The notes under the pieces: model-generated
What the model saw: the letters and a program-made list of their open reading frames with translations, nothing else
What the model was told of the DNA's origin: nothing
The model's database searches: none
Shown here: in pieces, positions 43,956 to 57,399 of the stretch
Layout of the letters: the number at the start of each line of letters is the position of its first letter
Numbering within the stretch: the first letter of the stretch is position 1
NCBI RefSeq assembly: GCF_017654505.1
Contig: NC_054540.1
Coordinates: forward strand, 40,444,468-40,508,467
From: Polyodon spathula
Lineage: Eukaryota; Chordata; Actinopteri; Acipenseriformes; Polyodontidae
Direction of reading: 5' to 3'
DNA length: 64,000 bases
Program-made: the position numbers and the translations under genes

Positions 43956-44368
43956 ACTTTTTAAATTCATAAATCAATTTGTATTTTGTATTATCTTGTT
44001 ATGGTTTTAAACCCCTATTTATAATCTGGACTGAGAAATGAACGCAGCAATTATTGAACAGTCTGTGTACAATGGAGTCTGAAAACTGCTTGTTATTGGA
44101 GCGTCATGTGTTATTTGAGTAAAAGTACTGTTACTTGGGAAAAAAATTTAATGAAGTAAAAGTCAAATTTTCCTTCTAGAAAATTACTTGAGTAAAAGTA
44201 CAAAAGTATCATATCTTAAAAGTACTCAACTATCAGAAGTAAAAAGTAGCCGCCCTTAAATTCTACCCATGGAAATCCACCTGAAAAAAAAAACTTCCTG
44301 CAGACCTCCAGTATGTATTCGTTTCTGATATTATTGACTTTTTCCTGCTTGATGGAAGAAAATCCTCT
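43956..44368 (+). mobile_element. Fish MITE, left part (split by DIRS copy D)
   Basis: From about 44100 it contains AGTAAAAGTACTGTTACTTG and AAAATTACTTGAGTAAAAGT, phrases of a very common fish MITE. Its complementary end, ACTTAAGTA...TATTTCTAGTTCATTACTTT, lies at 48290-48425 on the other side of DIRS copy D. No clear feature is seen at 43956-44080. Confidence 0.6.
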
Positions 44369-44474
44369 GTTCCCTTTCAATGGAATGACAACCATTATTG
44401 AATGGGAAAGAGCCCTTTCTGACCGTCAATCACTGAGCATATATATAAAAAAGCTGTCCTATCAGGGCCCTGCT

Positions 44475-44532
44475 GTGAGGGGGAAGTCCCTCCCACCTCC
44501 TGCTGAAGAGGTGGGAGGGACTTCCCCCTCAC
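44475..44532. repeat. Perfect 25-bp inverted repeat (hairpin) in the DIRS copy D terminus
   Basis: 44475-44499 and 44508-44532 are exact reverse complements (arm starting GTGAGGGGGAAGTCCC) around an 8-base loop CTGCTGAA. In copy B the same position continues with GACGTCCTCACAGTAGC instead, so the right arm is a foldback copy of the left. Confidence 0.95.
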
Positions 44533-44739
44533 CATTTTCTCTCTAACTGCACTGAGACAGGTCACAGATTGCTTTGTGCTTTCTTGTCCGAATTTGGCTA
44601 GCACCCCTCTCAAGCCTTGGGCTTTCCTAGCATAGCTGTGCTTGCCCTCAGCGACCACACCGACTGAATTGGCTGCATACCCCGGCATCGACCGCAGTTC
44701 TCCCGCCGACCTCAGACTTGGAACAGCGCCTACCTGGCT

Positions 44740-45160
44740 CCGATTGACTCGGCACTGGTGTAACCATCTTCATCGCCACCTACAGCCCGGCGCTGACCAC
44801 GCCCACCATCCGCACCGATTGACTCGGCACTGACCGCTCGGCATCAACAGCACTCTCCTTGGTCCTGATCCCAGCACCGGTGAACACCTTTTGAGCTGTC
44901 TACAGCCTGGCACCGACCGCGCTACCCATCGGCACCGACCTCAGCAAGGATTGACTCTGCACCGACCACTCGGCACAGACAGTGCTCTCCTCGATGCTGA
45001 TCCCGGCATCAACTGATTCGGCACCAGTGAACTTCTTCAGAGCCGTCTACAGCCCGGCACCGACCACGCTACCCATCGGCACTTATCACTTGGCACCAAC
45101 ACCGATGTCCTCGATGCTGATCCTGGCACCGACTGATTCGGCACCAGTGAACATGAGAGA
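44740..45160 (+). repeat. Imperfect tandem repeats in DIRS copy D gag region
   Basis: Degenerate units of about 120 bp carry CTGATCCCGGCA..., GATTCGGCACCAGTGAAC and CTACAGCCCGGCACCGACC. At protein level they give PAPTDSAPVN-like repeats in one frame. GC-rich compared with the introns. Confidence 0.8.
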
Positions 45161-45533
45161 ATGAAGTCAGTGGTCCAAGGTCCTCCGCAGAGGTCGTCTA
45201 GGGAGCTTTCCCACACACCTAGGTCACCCTCTCCTTCCCCACCACCAGTACAAAGGCACAGGCACCTCTCAGGGGAGGTGACATGGTCACCAGCGAGGCA
45301 GTACCACTTGAGGGGGCACTCACCAGGGGACAGGCAAGTAGCGCTCTCCTTCCCCACGCAAGCGCAGAGGTTCACCGTCACAGTCACCACCGGGTAACCG
45401 GTTCTTCGGCTGGAGACTGAGGCTGGGGCCTAAGAAAGACCCTCCACCTCCCAAGCCCAAGGGAGACCGCCCCTGAGGGGCCCCAGCTGCCACCAACCCC
45501 CCTCACAAACAGACTGACCAATGGCAATGACCC

Positions 45534-46050
45534 ATGGCAAGGCTGCACCCAGGACTCCTGGGTGCTATCGACAATGAGACACGGATACGCTCTACAATTC
45601 CACATAGGTCCGGCACCCTTCAAGGGTGTGCTCCTCACCACCATCGAACCAGCGAGGGCAATACTACTTCAACAGGAGATCGATGCTGGAGTCAAAGCGA
45701 TGCCCTCAGAGGTTTTTACTCCAGGTACTTCCTGGTGCCCAAGAGGGACGGTGGTTTCAGACCAATTCTGGACCTCAGGGTCCTCAACTTGTTCCTTCAA
45801 TATGTTGACAGCACAGCATATCATCCAGTACATCCAACCGGGTGACTTCTTGACATCGATTGACTTGCACGACGCTAACATCTATGTCCCGATCCATCCC
45901 ACACACAGAAAATATCTGCACTTTGCCTTTCAAGGCAACGCATACAAATTCTGTGTCCTGCCATTTGCCCTCTTGCTGTCGCCCCGCACATTTTCAAAGT
46001 GCATGAATGCAGCACTGGCTCCACTCAACCTGTGGGGTATTCGGATCTGA
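45534..46050 (+). pseudogene. DIRS copy D reverse transcriptase, partial
   Basis: YFLVPKRDGGFRPILDLRVL lies in one frame, then GDFLTSIDLHDANIYVPIHP (Asp of SIDLHD in place of VDLKD) and CVLPFALLLSPRTFSKCMNA in another. It ends in LNLWGIRI and a stop where YLDD would be expected about 15 residues on; the YLDD box is deleted. The following frame has HTKQVIDLVMKLRLSIHQQK, the thumb. Confidence 0.85.
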
Positions 46051-46196
46051 ACTATCTGCACGCGCAGAGGCGCACACAAAACAGGTCATAGATCTTGTGA
46101 TGAAATTAAGGCTCTCAATACATCAACAGAAGAGCAACTTCATACCGTCTCAGTCCACAGTGTTCCTGGGGATGAAACTGAACTCTGTGAGCATGC

Positions 46197-46697
46197 TTGT
46201 CTGACTGTCGGAAGACAGGATTCGGTCATTACAGGACACACTCTCCCTGTTCAGAGAGGATGCTCTGTTACAGGTCAAACTATATCAAAGGTTGTTGGCT
46301 GATGGCAGCTGCCTCGAGAATCCTTCCACTAGGGCTGCTGAGAATGCGCCTACTTCAAGCCTGGGTAAATACGCTCAAGGTGCACCGGGTCCGAGAACGA
46401 TACCGGCTGGTGCGAGTGTCCAGAAGAAGACAGTGTCGGAAGACACTGGAGTGGTGGCTCCATCCTGGCAATCTGCGCCTCGGATCTCCCCTTGGATCCC
46501 CTCACAGAAGGGAAGTGGTCACTACAGACACCTCCAGCCTGGGCTGGGGATTGGTCTGGAATGGGAGAGGAATAAAAGGTCAATGGAAGGGACATTGGCA
46601 GCAAGCGCACATCGATGCCCAAGAGCTGCAAGCAGTGAACCTGGCGTTACCTCATTTTCGCCAGCAATTAGCACACAGACTCCTGTCCTGGATGTAA
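46197..46697 (+). pseudogene. DIRS copy D RNase H region
   Basis: REVVTTDTSSLGWGLVWNGR followed by IDAQELQAVNLALPHF shows the RNase H first Asp (TDTS) and the Glu of the second motif (AQEL). The third motif lies in a broken frame near 46735-46760. This is the only RNase H that I can recognise among the four DIRS copies. Confidence 0.8.
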
Positions 46698-47199
46698 AGA
46701 AACTTGTGTTCCATCAGGGTAGTTCACCTCCCCAGTGTGGCAACAAGGCAGCAGACCTCCTGTCCAGAAGAGCTCCAGACAGCTCGGAATGGAGACTGCA
46801 TCTCCAAGTGGTGCAACATATTTGGGAGAGGTTCTACAAGGGTCAACCTCTTTGCCACAGCCGAGTCCACTCATTGCCCCCTATGGTTCTCCATGGAGAG
46901 AGATGGGGGCCCCCTGGGAGTAGACATGCTAGCTCACCCCTGGCCACCGGGGCTTTTGTATGCGTTCCCTCCTCTACCATTAATACCCCTGACACTAGAG
47001 AGGATCAGGGTGGAGAGAGCACAGGTTCTGCTGCTTGCACCCAGATGGCCGAGGCGCCCCTGGTTTGCTCTCCTCTCCGACATGTTGTCGGGTCAGCTGT
47101 GGCAGCTCCCACTGCGCGAGGACCTCCTGAGACAAGCCGAGGGGCTATTATAGCACCCGAACCCAGCTGAGCTACAACTCTGGGTCTGGCCGTTGAACG

Positions 47200-48059
47200 G
47201 AGCCGTCTATTCAGACGAGGTTTGCCAGATGCAGTAGTTGAAACACTACAGTCTGCTAGGGCACCGAGCACTAGAGCCCAGTACTCATGCAAATGAAAAG
47301 TTTTCCAAGACTGTTGCATTGCCGAAGGTCACAGTCCTGTGACCTGCCCTATTGAGACGATATTAACCTTTTTACAAAACCTGTTTCACGCAGGAAAATC
47401 AGCGTCCACTTTGAAGGTATGCCTGGCAGCAATTTCAGTGTGCCACGACAAAATTGACTCTGTATCCCCCGGGGCACATTTCCTGGCAGTGCAATTTCTT
47501 AAAGGGGCTTGGAGTCTTCGTCCTTCCATGAAAAGTAGGGTCCCCAGGTGGGATCTAGAACTGGTACTGCGGGTCCTTATGGGTCCCCCATTCGAGACCA
47601 TGGCATCACAGAACTGTGCCCTGTTTCCTTGAAGGTGCCGTTTTTAATAGCCATTACGTCTGCCAGACAAGTAAGTGAGCTTCATGCGCTGTCCATCGAT
47701 GACACATGTATGGCTTTCACAGGAAATGACTTGCAGGTAACACTAAGAACAAATCCAGCCTTTTTGCCAAAGGTGGTATCCCCATTCCTTATTAACCAAC
47801 CAGTGGTTTTGGAAACTTTCAGACCTCCCCCGTACAAGTCAGAGGAAGACCATAGACAGCACACGCTATGCCCAGTTCAGCCCATTCTACCAGAGGCCAG
47901 GCAACTTCGTGGGCTCTCCTTCATGCGGCCTCCTCAGATGAGCTATGTAATGCTGCTACATGGACAGGTAGACATTTGCGCATTTCTACAGCCTTGATGT
48001 GGCAAACCAAGCGAGACATGCCATTAGGCATCATGTGGGCTCTGTGTCTATCGCTGTGA
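47200..48059 (+). pseudogene. DIRS copy D tyrosine recombinase
   Basis: Pieces in order: LQSARAPSTRAQYSCK then a stop (47295), ILTFLQNLFHAGKSASTLKV, FLAVQFLKGAWSL, LKVPFLIAITSARQVSELHA with the first catalytic Arg in SARQVSELH, TFRPPPYKSEEDHRQHTLCP, SAHSTRGQATSWALLHAASS with the His-x-x-Arg box, and NAATWTGRHLRISTALMWQ, near where the catalytic Tyr should lie. Frames change at about 47620 and 47870. It is the most complete recombinase in the cluster, but inactive. Confidence 0.88.
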
Positions 48060-48175
48060 GGCTGTACTGTTGGTAATCTGGAGCCACGACAGCTTTGGTA
48101 CAGCTTTCCATTCGGTAATGGTTGTCATCCCATCGAAAGGGAATGTTAGGTTATTACCATAACCCTGGTTCCATG

Positions 48176-48432
48176 AGAAAGCATTTTCAAGACCTGGAAA
48201 TCAGTTTGTCATTTTTCCAGATTTCCAGACTAGCATACAAACCCTGTGAAAGAACAAGTAACAAGATGCTTCTGGGAAATGCAGTGGAGTAAAAAATACA
48301 ACATTTTCTAAACAAACATACTTGATAAAAGTACAAGTATCCCAAAAAATAAAGTACTTAAGTACAGATCCCAAAAACAAATACTTAAGTAGTATAACAA
48401 AGTATTTCTAGTTCATTACTTTCCACCTTTGA
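48176..48432 (+). mobile_element. Fish MITE, right part
   Basis: Continues the MITE interrupted by DIRS copy D and ends with AGTATTTCTAGTTCATTACT then TTCCACCTTTG near 48430. The repeated phrases AAGTACTTAAGTACAGATCC and AAGTACAAGTATCCC are its signature. Confidence 0.6.
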
Positions 48433-51400
48433 ATTTATATGCCTTTGTGTAGTATTACTTGTAGTACTAGGGTTTTGTAGCAGGTTTTCATCAGCAGTAG
48501 CTGGATTGGGTGTTTTGTTGAGGATGGTAAATATACCCACTCCGACATTGATACATGCCTAAATAAATCAAAATGTTCATAAATAGACAGAGTTTAGGTT
48601 GTTTGTCAATTTAGCTGTAAGCAGGAATGTCAAATCCGTTATACATGCGGATTGATTTTAAATTTGATGCACAGCTGGTGCCAAAAAGTTCCATCGGGCA
48701 TCTACCGTTTATTCGAGCCTGCTAGAACTGGAAGTTGACTGGCTGACGGTACTGAATCATTTTCTAATAAAGAGGCGGGTTGTTTTGAAGAAGAATTCCA
48801 AAACAAAATAGTACATCAATTCAATTTTATAAAGTAATGGATGGGCTGCCAGTAATTGTAGCGCAGGCCATGTGTTTAAGATCCATGCTTTAGAGTATTA
48901 ACTATTTATTTTAAACTTTGTCATTCAGCTTGAACTGCAACCTATTTAATAAACTGTCATTTACACAAAAAAATAAACTGCGATTTACATAGGATATTGT
49001 CTTACATTTCCCACAGAGGACAGGTTTACAGGACGTGTGCTATTGATTGTACCCACATAGCACTGTCACTCTGATCCATGGGCCTCTCTGCAGGGTGGGA
49101 ATGCTGACAAGGAAGAGAATTGAGGCTATGTCTAATCAATCAACATTTTTCGAGTAAGCAGAACAAAAACAAAAATACATCATTGCACAACATTACTGTA
49201 TATGCATTAAAGGAGAAAGGAAAAGGGCTTTTACTTTTTTTTTTTTTACATCAGACAAGGAATACATGTTAAAATTAAAAGGTAAGCAGTGCAGTTTCAC
49301 TTAACGTTGCCTCTGCCTGTCTTGCTGCTGAGTGCTGTGTTTGTTGATCACTCATTTTTGGTCAGCATAAGCCACCTCCACCTTCACAATAAGCTACTGA
49401 CGAAAAGATATGCCTGGACTGCTGGGGCTTTTGATATCATGGTGGTCACGGGTAAGTCTCTGACATTATCGTGCACATTAAATTAACGCTCACAATGCCT
49501 GTAGTGTGCACGGTATGGTATGTACATTTGTCAAATACTCATCCTTGCTGGTTTACAACAAACCTCTGACAAATTTACTTAAACAAGTGAGTCAGTGACA
49601 TTTATAAATTCAAAATTACAGCCATTGGTAACAGGAAAAAGTAGATCACTATAATCTCTATATCTCACTGTATTCAATGTTAAAATGTAAGTTTGATACA
49701 GACCAATAGCATACATCCTTATAACCTGAGAATTCTCCACTCTTGAAGTACATGGTGCTAACAAAATAATCCCTGTAAATATCACCTACTAAATATTGCT
49801 ATCAGTCTTTCCTATATGAACAATGCACACAATATGGAGAAGTTAAATTCGATTTTTTGATGGTGATTTGTTTGAAGCTGTTGGAGAAGAATATTTATTG
49901 AACACTCTTTGCAGATACTTCTATGCTGTACTTCCAGTCAACTTTCTAATGTCACATGTTTGTCATAAAATCACATCAGTCATAGGAAAAGCTGTGTTTC
50001 ATACTCAGATGCAAGGCTAGCTTCTGGGAGTGTTAGTTCTTTATAAGAAACTAAATTGCAACAGTTTTTTTTACTAAAACAAATCAGGCAGGGCCTTGTT
50101 TCCAGGGTTCAGTTGCTTGGCAACATCTGTTTTTTGTAGGTTAGATCTGATGCACAAACATTCAAGTTAAGATACAGCTTACTTTACTGTAAACAAGCTA
50201 GCAAACTCTATTTATAGAAGTCCAACTCAATTCAGGTGCACAAGGTTCCATCTAAATGAACTGCACGCTTTGCTTGTCACAGCTCTTTTCACTACCAATG
50301 TACTTGACAGCTTATTATGTAACCTGAAGGACCTGCACACCTAGAGCGCTTCGTAACGTTAGCTACCATTTTGAGTAGCTGACTTGGTGGGCGTTTCAAA
50401 ATGGCGGAGGTACAATGCCAGTGCAGCAACTGTGGTGTAATTTCCCTACATATTGGACTTTTTGACAAACATATCGTATGCATTCTTTTTCTTAAAAAAA
50501 AAATTATTGGTTTATTTAAATTAACAGCGTAATCATTTGACGATTTTTCATTTGAAACTAAGTGAATCTGCAGCGTCCAATACAACATTCGAAATGCTCA
50601 GCATGTTATTGTTTGTTCGGTCGGCCTTACATTAAGGAATATTTTCTTAACTGCATTTAAAAAGAAAAGCAATGGACGATTAGCGCTGTGTTAAAGGTGA
50701 ACTGCATGTAACGCAAATTTTTTTCTTCAATAATTTTGCTATTTCTGCGAAATTAGGCTTCACAGTGTATCTCGGTTGAACATACACAGCAGTATAGACT
50801 ACAACGAAAATGTGAAACCTTCTTTTCATGGCAGAATGGGGACATTAGAATAAGAGCACTTTACTAAAATTAAGAACTTTTGCAGTGTTACAGAGGAACA
50901 GACAAGGCAGATGCAGGAGTGCATGGTACCTGCGGTGGAGAAACTAACTGCTAAAGTCATTCACAGATGTATTCAAAGAATCACGGAAAAAAATAATTTC
51001 TTTGGAATGTATACAAATTTTATTGGGTTGAATAATTGTTTAAAAAATAAATTGTTCTATTTTTGGGCAGTTTTTAATTGCTGTACAACAATACTTTTGT
51101 ATAATACAAATCTTAATTGCAAGGGTAAACGGCATTGTAGCTACCTGTAAATAAAACATGCAATATGCAACAATCACAGTACTCAATGCAGTTTTCAATC
51201 TGTACAGGACTCCCGCATGGTGTGTCACTGCCACTAAAGCCATGGTGTTGGATTTCGATGCAAGTGCAATAGAGGCAATAAATAGCAGATTTTCTGCACA
51301 ATCTTCCATAAATTCATCCAAACAATGCTAGTGCTGTGTTTTCCGCCATATTGAAAGTTCTCTCTTCATAACACACTGTTCAATAAGATTGAACTTAATT

Positions 51401-52080
51401 GAGATTGTAATTACTCTTTCTCTTTAATAAACGGCACTTTAAAGCACAAGTATGTTTGCAGCGTCCTGATTAGCACAATTAGTGTGTTATATCCAAAAAC
51501 AGTAATCAGTCATCTGTTGGCCTTCTGGATATTTTCAGAATTATATACACTAGTTGACTAGTCGAACAGCAAAGTGACGGTAGACTCTAGTGGTTTCATA
51601 TGGATAGAAGTGTAGTTATGGATGCAAACCATTAACATATAAAACATGAAACAGACATTTGCATATAGAACACCTAATAACTGTTTTACCAGAAAATGAA
51701 TTGATTGCGTTTTCCAATGGGCCAAGAAAAAACTACTTACAACATCTAATTTACCTGGGTTGTTATATTTTAGGTTTGGTTTTCTTTATGATATAAATTG
51801 TTCAACTGATGTTGGAGTAAAGAGCTTTGAGAATACCCCAGTGTGTTTAAGGGTCCAGTAATTAAACATTAGCAATCCCTTGAAAAAAAAATACTTTAGG
51901 GGTTATATTATAGGGACCAAACTAGTAAAACAAATTGCTAGCCATAGATCTGCTAAGCTCTAAAGCTTTACCCAGCAGACCATGCTGTAATCCAGTACTT
52001 ATGTTAGTATTGATTATTTTGCATTCCCCACCCCAGTGGATGATGATGATCATGATGTTATGAAAGCTCCCTTCTCATAC
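48433..52080. other. Long intron stretch with little repeat content
   Basis: No transposon, gene or RNA that I can support. Two ATGGCGGA motifs in opposite orientation (TTCAAAATGGCGGA at 50394 and its near complement at about 51341-51354) are 950 bp apart; see findings. This is the least invaded part of the window. Confidence 0.5.
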
Positions 52081-52215
52081 CTGGGGATCTGCCAGCCGGC
52101 TGAGGTCTGGGTAAAGATAGAACTTGATTCCTTCAGCTGCCCCCGGCAGAGTCACCCCTCGGATCATGAGGATCACCAACATAACGTAGGGAAACGTAGC
52201 GGTGAAGTACACCAC
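52081..52215 (-). CDS. slc6a13: SLC6 transporter exon: TM5 and EL3
   Basis: A 135-bp exon of 45 codons, phase 0 at both ends: [20 protein letters not shown] then [20 protein letters not shown] and LADPQ. FPY in TM5 and RGVTLPGA at the start of the extracellular loop are invariant in the GABA-transporter branch. The acceptor is TTCCTCTAG and the donor CCCAG|GTATGA on the minus strand. Confidence 0.96.
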
Positions 52216-52330
52216 CTAGAGGAAGGAAGGGGGGTGGCACATTTATACTGTGTTAACAGATGTTTCAAAAATGTATTTTTATACATGACTAACTTGTAGT
52301 CAAAGGAGTGGAAAGAGTTTAAAATCCATC

Positions 52331-52906
52331 TGTGAACAGCATGGCTTTGTAGGGGTGACATCAGACCAGAAATGCAGACTCCAAACAATTAGGAATGCGG
52401 TGAATATGTGATGCTACGACGTCCAGAGTTTTATTGCAAATAATAAACAAAAAGGTTTAAACAAAACACATAAAACAGGACACGGCACTTGAGGCCAAAA
52501 TAAAAAATTAAACAAAACGGACAACACTGAACAAGACAGTTGTAGCAATTGCTCTCAAAACCCCCAAAAACTCCTTCTCTATACTGTTCTCCACTCACAA
52601 AAAACATGTAACATGTAGCTTTTATGCAGCTGTACCAAGACTCGATTGCTAATCAATCATTCAATTGGAGTCTCGGTACAACTGCATGTGAATTAATAAA
52701 AGTGCAATTCCCTGTGCTCACATATTATACTTGCACATGAAGTGCTGTGCAATCCTCGTGCCTAAAAACAAAATATACATTTTAAACACTTGTGCTCGCA
52801 ACCCATATTTATATCCCATGTATTTTATACATAAACACCAACATTAAACACACTACATATAACAGAAAACAATTATAAACATAAAGGGGTGGGACACTCC
52901 ACCACA
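52331..52906 (-). mobile_element. Solo LTR with 5-bp target duplication CCATC
   Basis: A 576-bp block starting TGTGAACAGC and ending CTCCACCACA, with a perfect direct repeat CCATC at 52326-52330 and 52907-52911. In minus orientation it is homologous to the LTR at 21609-22077 in two places. It lies only 115 bp upstream, in gene sense, of the TM5 exon. Confidence 0.88.
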
Positions 52907-53039
52907 CCATCTTATTGGCATCATCAACATTATCACTGTTTCTGTTGTGTTGACAATCTTTTGTCTCTTCTCTTTACAGCATTCTGCATCTAGATTTGTC
53001 AGTATATATATACACACACACACACACACCAAACTGTTT

Positions 53040-53205
53040 ACAAGTGACTCAACGGAGTATGGAAAGATGCATGCTGGGTATAACAATAAGAGACAGGAAA
53101 AGGAAGGAATGGATAAGAGTGCAAATAAAAGTATGGCAGTGGGCTGGACATGTAGCAAGAACAGTAGACCATCGCTGGACCAAGGAGATACTACACCTTC
53201 ACCTA
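53040..53205 (+). mobile_element. Fragment of another LINE (RTE-like C-terminus)
   Basis: STERCMLGITIRDRKRKEWI followed by WQWAGHVARTVDHRW and TKEIL matches the end of reverse transcriptases in RTE/R2-like LINEs (RDRKRNEWIR and WAGHVARM blocks). It is joined directly to CR1-like copy 3 at about 53206. Confidence 0.75.
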
Positions 53206-53345
53206 TATCGTGAACACTGGACCACATTTTACAGCAAGGACTATCTTCATAGGTGGGACGAACTGCACTTAAATAAAAAGAGAACCAATCTACTTGGAGA
53301 AAAAATCCTCAAGCAGGTTCAGAAGCATTTAAACTAGAAAGGAAT

Positions 53346-53376
<31 letters not shown>

Positions 53377-53494
53377 CAACAGAAGGGAGTCTGCATCAAA
53401 ACAAGGGCAACATCTCAGGTAAGACAGCCATTCAATGTATTTATCTAAATGTTAGAAGTATCAGAAACAAAATGTTAGAACTTGAAGCTACTGG
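53206..53494 (+). mobile_element. CR1-like LINE copy 3, ORF1 end and junction piece
   Basis: It starts in the hydrolase end (HWTTFYSKDYLHRWDELHLN; the Asp-Gly of DGLHLN is changed to DELHLN), then the ORF1 stop preceded by TTTAAAC (53328-53334), a 30-G run (53346-53375), and the first ORF2 codons (LNVRSIRNKMLELEAT). It breaks off at about 53494, and the rest resumes at 54463. Confidence 0.88.
53346..53375 (+). repeat. Poly(G) tract of 30 in LINE copy 3
   Basis: It occupies the position of a six-G run in copy 1 (GGAAGGGGGGAG), 11 bases after the slippery heptamer, so it arose by expansion of that run. Confidence 0.9.
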
Positions 53495-54462
53495 TCACTT
53501 TATATCTCTTGGGTGCTGGTGAATTAAGTATTACTAAAATAACCCTTCAACAACAAACATTTTATTTCATAAAATAAAATATGCCAACATTTTAGAAAAT
53601 GAATCTATAATTCCATTTTAGGGTTGATAAACCACACATTGATTAACATTGGTCTTGTTATTTCAATCAGAGCACAGATTACTAATTACACTATGTAACA
53701 TAATTTTTGTTCTTTTGTAAATACAGTATAATCGTAAATCTCGAAAAACTACTCACTTCTAAATCTTTTGTAGTCATTTTTGTATTACTTTAGTATAAAT
53801 ACATGTTAATTTGGATTCATATGTTGTTTTTTTCTGACTTTATGTGAACGAAAAGACACACATTTGCCCGTTTTCCCATTGGAAATAGTGATATTTTGAA
53901 ATATCTCTGTCCTGGTCACAAAAGCAAAGTTTGTGGGGAATAATAGCCATTTTCTATACTTTTGAGGCATAAGCAATTAGGAAAAAACACTTACTACCCA
54001 GGAACAAAAAAAAATAATAATAATTTGTTACACAGTGTTATGTTATTATTCAGCACAAATCCTAGCCAAATCATGTAAATATACCCTGAACCATTTAGTT
54101 ATACTGCTAAATGTGTAATAACACATTATCCTTCTCAATTAGCACAAATAGAAGGAATCCTACACTCTAATATCCAAAGTATTGCATGAGTAAAGTAGTT
54201 GAGCAGTATCACCTGGTAACCTCAAGATTGATTCCACTTGCAGACCTGTCTCTTCCTTATTTGCCAGCACTCTCCCATTTTTTGGATGCTTCTCCTGTAC
54301 AGATTTTCTCCCGTATTTTGCTAAAAACTCTACTGTTAAACCCCTTTAGTTCAGCAAACCCTTAATTTCTGCAAATGTCATGTATGGTCTATAGTTACTG
54401 CCATCCCGTCTGTACCTAGCAGGGTTTAGGATCTAGGTATCTGTATCTCAGGGTATCCCATG
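53495..54462. other. Non-LINE sequence between the two parts of copy 3
   Basis: An AT-rich 970-bp block with no recognised repeat. It replaces about 1.9 kb of LINE sequence, so the two LINE pieces are separated by both insertion and deletion, or are two insertions. Confidence 0.45.
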
Positions 54463-55490
54463 CCAAGGAAATGCATGTACATGGATTAGGGAATGGTTAA
54501 CATGTAGAAAACAGAAAGTACTGATTAGAGGAGAAACCTCAAAATGGAGTGAGGTAACCAATGGAGTACCACAGGGATCAATATTAGGTCCTCTGCTATT
54601 CCTAATCTACATTAATGATTTAGATTCTGGTGCAGTAAGCAAACTTGTTAAATTTGCAGACGATACAAAAATAGGAGGAGTGGCAAACACTGTTGCAGCA
54701 GCAAAGGTCATTCAAAGTGATCTAGACAAGATTCAGAAGTGGGCAGACACATGGCAAATGACATTTAATAGAGAAAAGTGTAAGGTACTGCATGCAGGCA
54801 ATACAAATGTGAATTATAAATACCATATGGGACATACTGAAATTGAAGGAATCTATGAAAAAGGCCTGGGAGTTTTTGTTGACTCAGAAATGTCTTCATC
54901 TAGACAATGTGGGGAAGTTATAAAAAAGGCCAACAAGATGCTCGGATATATTGTGAAAAGTTGAATTTAAATCAAGGGAAGTAATGTTAAAACTGTACAA
55001 TGCATCAGTAATCTTGAATATTGTTTCAGTTCTGGTCACCTCGCTGCAAAAAGGATATTGCTGTTCTAGAAAGAGTGCAAAGAAGAGCGATCAGAATTAT
55101 TCCGGGTTTAAAACGCATCTATTCAATCTATTCAGTCTTGAACAAAGAGGACTACACGGCGACCTGATTCAAGCATTTAAAATTCTAAAAAAGGTACTGA
55201 TAATGTCGACCTAAGAGACTTTTTCGACCTGAAAAAAGAAACAAGGACTAGGAGTCACAAATGGAGATTAGACAAAGGGGCATTCAGAACAGAAAATAAG
55301 AGGCACTTTTTTACACAGAGAATTGTGAGGGTCTGGAATCAACTCCCCAGTAATGTTGTTGAAGCTGACACCCTGGGATCCTTCAAGAAGCTGCTTGATG
55401 AGATTCTGGGATCAATAAGCTACTAACAACCAAACGAGCAAGATGGGCCGAATGGCCTCCTCTCATTTGTAAACTTTCTTATGTTCTTAT
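54463..55490 (+). mobile_element. CR1-like LINE copy 3, 3' part
   Basis: Reverse transcriptase second half to the 3' end: GVPQGSILGPLLFLIYINDL in one frame, FADDTKIGGVANT, then KANKMLGYIVKS followed by a 3-base loss that shifts the frame (54960). More small indels occur at about 55015 and 55115. It ends with CTTATGTTCTTAT at 55490. This copy is older than copy 4. Confidence 0.9.
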
Positions 55491-55954
55491 CTGACTTTGA
55501 TTAAAAAAAAAACTCCTGGCAAATATTGTAAATAAATGCTGGGGCATTTATTTAAAATTTTACGGTAATAATAACATCTGCTGTAAACCTGGGTGGCCAT
55601 GATTTGGTAAGTAAAATTTAAACTGTTTCTGTAATATCATTCTAAAGCCTTATGTCTTTGCAACCCCCTTTTTTAATGCAATGCTATTCATACATTCATA
55701 GCATGGTTCAAATAATACATGACATCTGCAATATTAACATAGCCCCTCTAAGTTTGAGGTTTTTTGTGGAATAGTAGCGCTACTATCATAGCATGCCACC
55801 TCTATTTATGTTGCTAACATAGTCATTGATATCCAGATTCACAGCAGATTTCACATGACCTGTCTGAAAAAAATATTTAACTAAACCAAATAAGGACTCA
55901 TTAAACTGATCCAAACATAATGAAATCCAATGAAAATGTGTGTTTTACATATAT
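55491..55954. other. Intron sequence, no features
   Basis: Nothing recognised. Confidence 0.45.

Positions 55955-57399
<1,445 letters not shown>

Larger units (their letters stand above)
44369..48175 (+). mobile_element. DIRS-type retrotransposon, copy D
   Basis: The longest of the four. The left terminal repeat at 44369-44560 is like that of copy B but rearranged into a hairpin. A gag-like region with tandem repeats covers 44600-45500. Reverse transcriptase is at 45620-46050, RNase H at 46440-46690, the downstream domain at 46700-47155 and recombinase at 47200-48060. The right end stops after the internal complementary sequence GGTTATTACCATAACCCTGG (48149-48168), so the outer right inverted repeat is missing. 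Multiple stops and frameshifts disable it. It sits inside a MITE. Confidence 0.85.
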
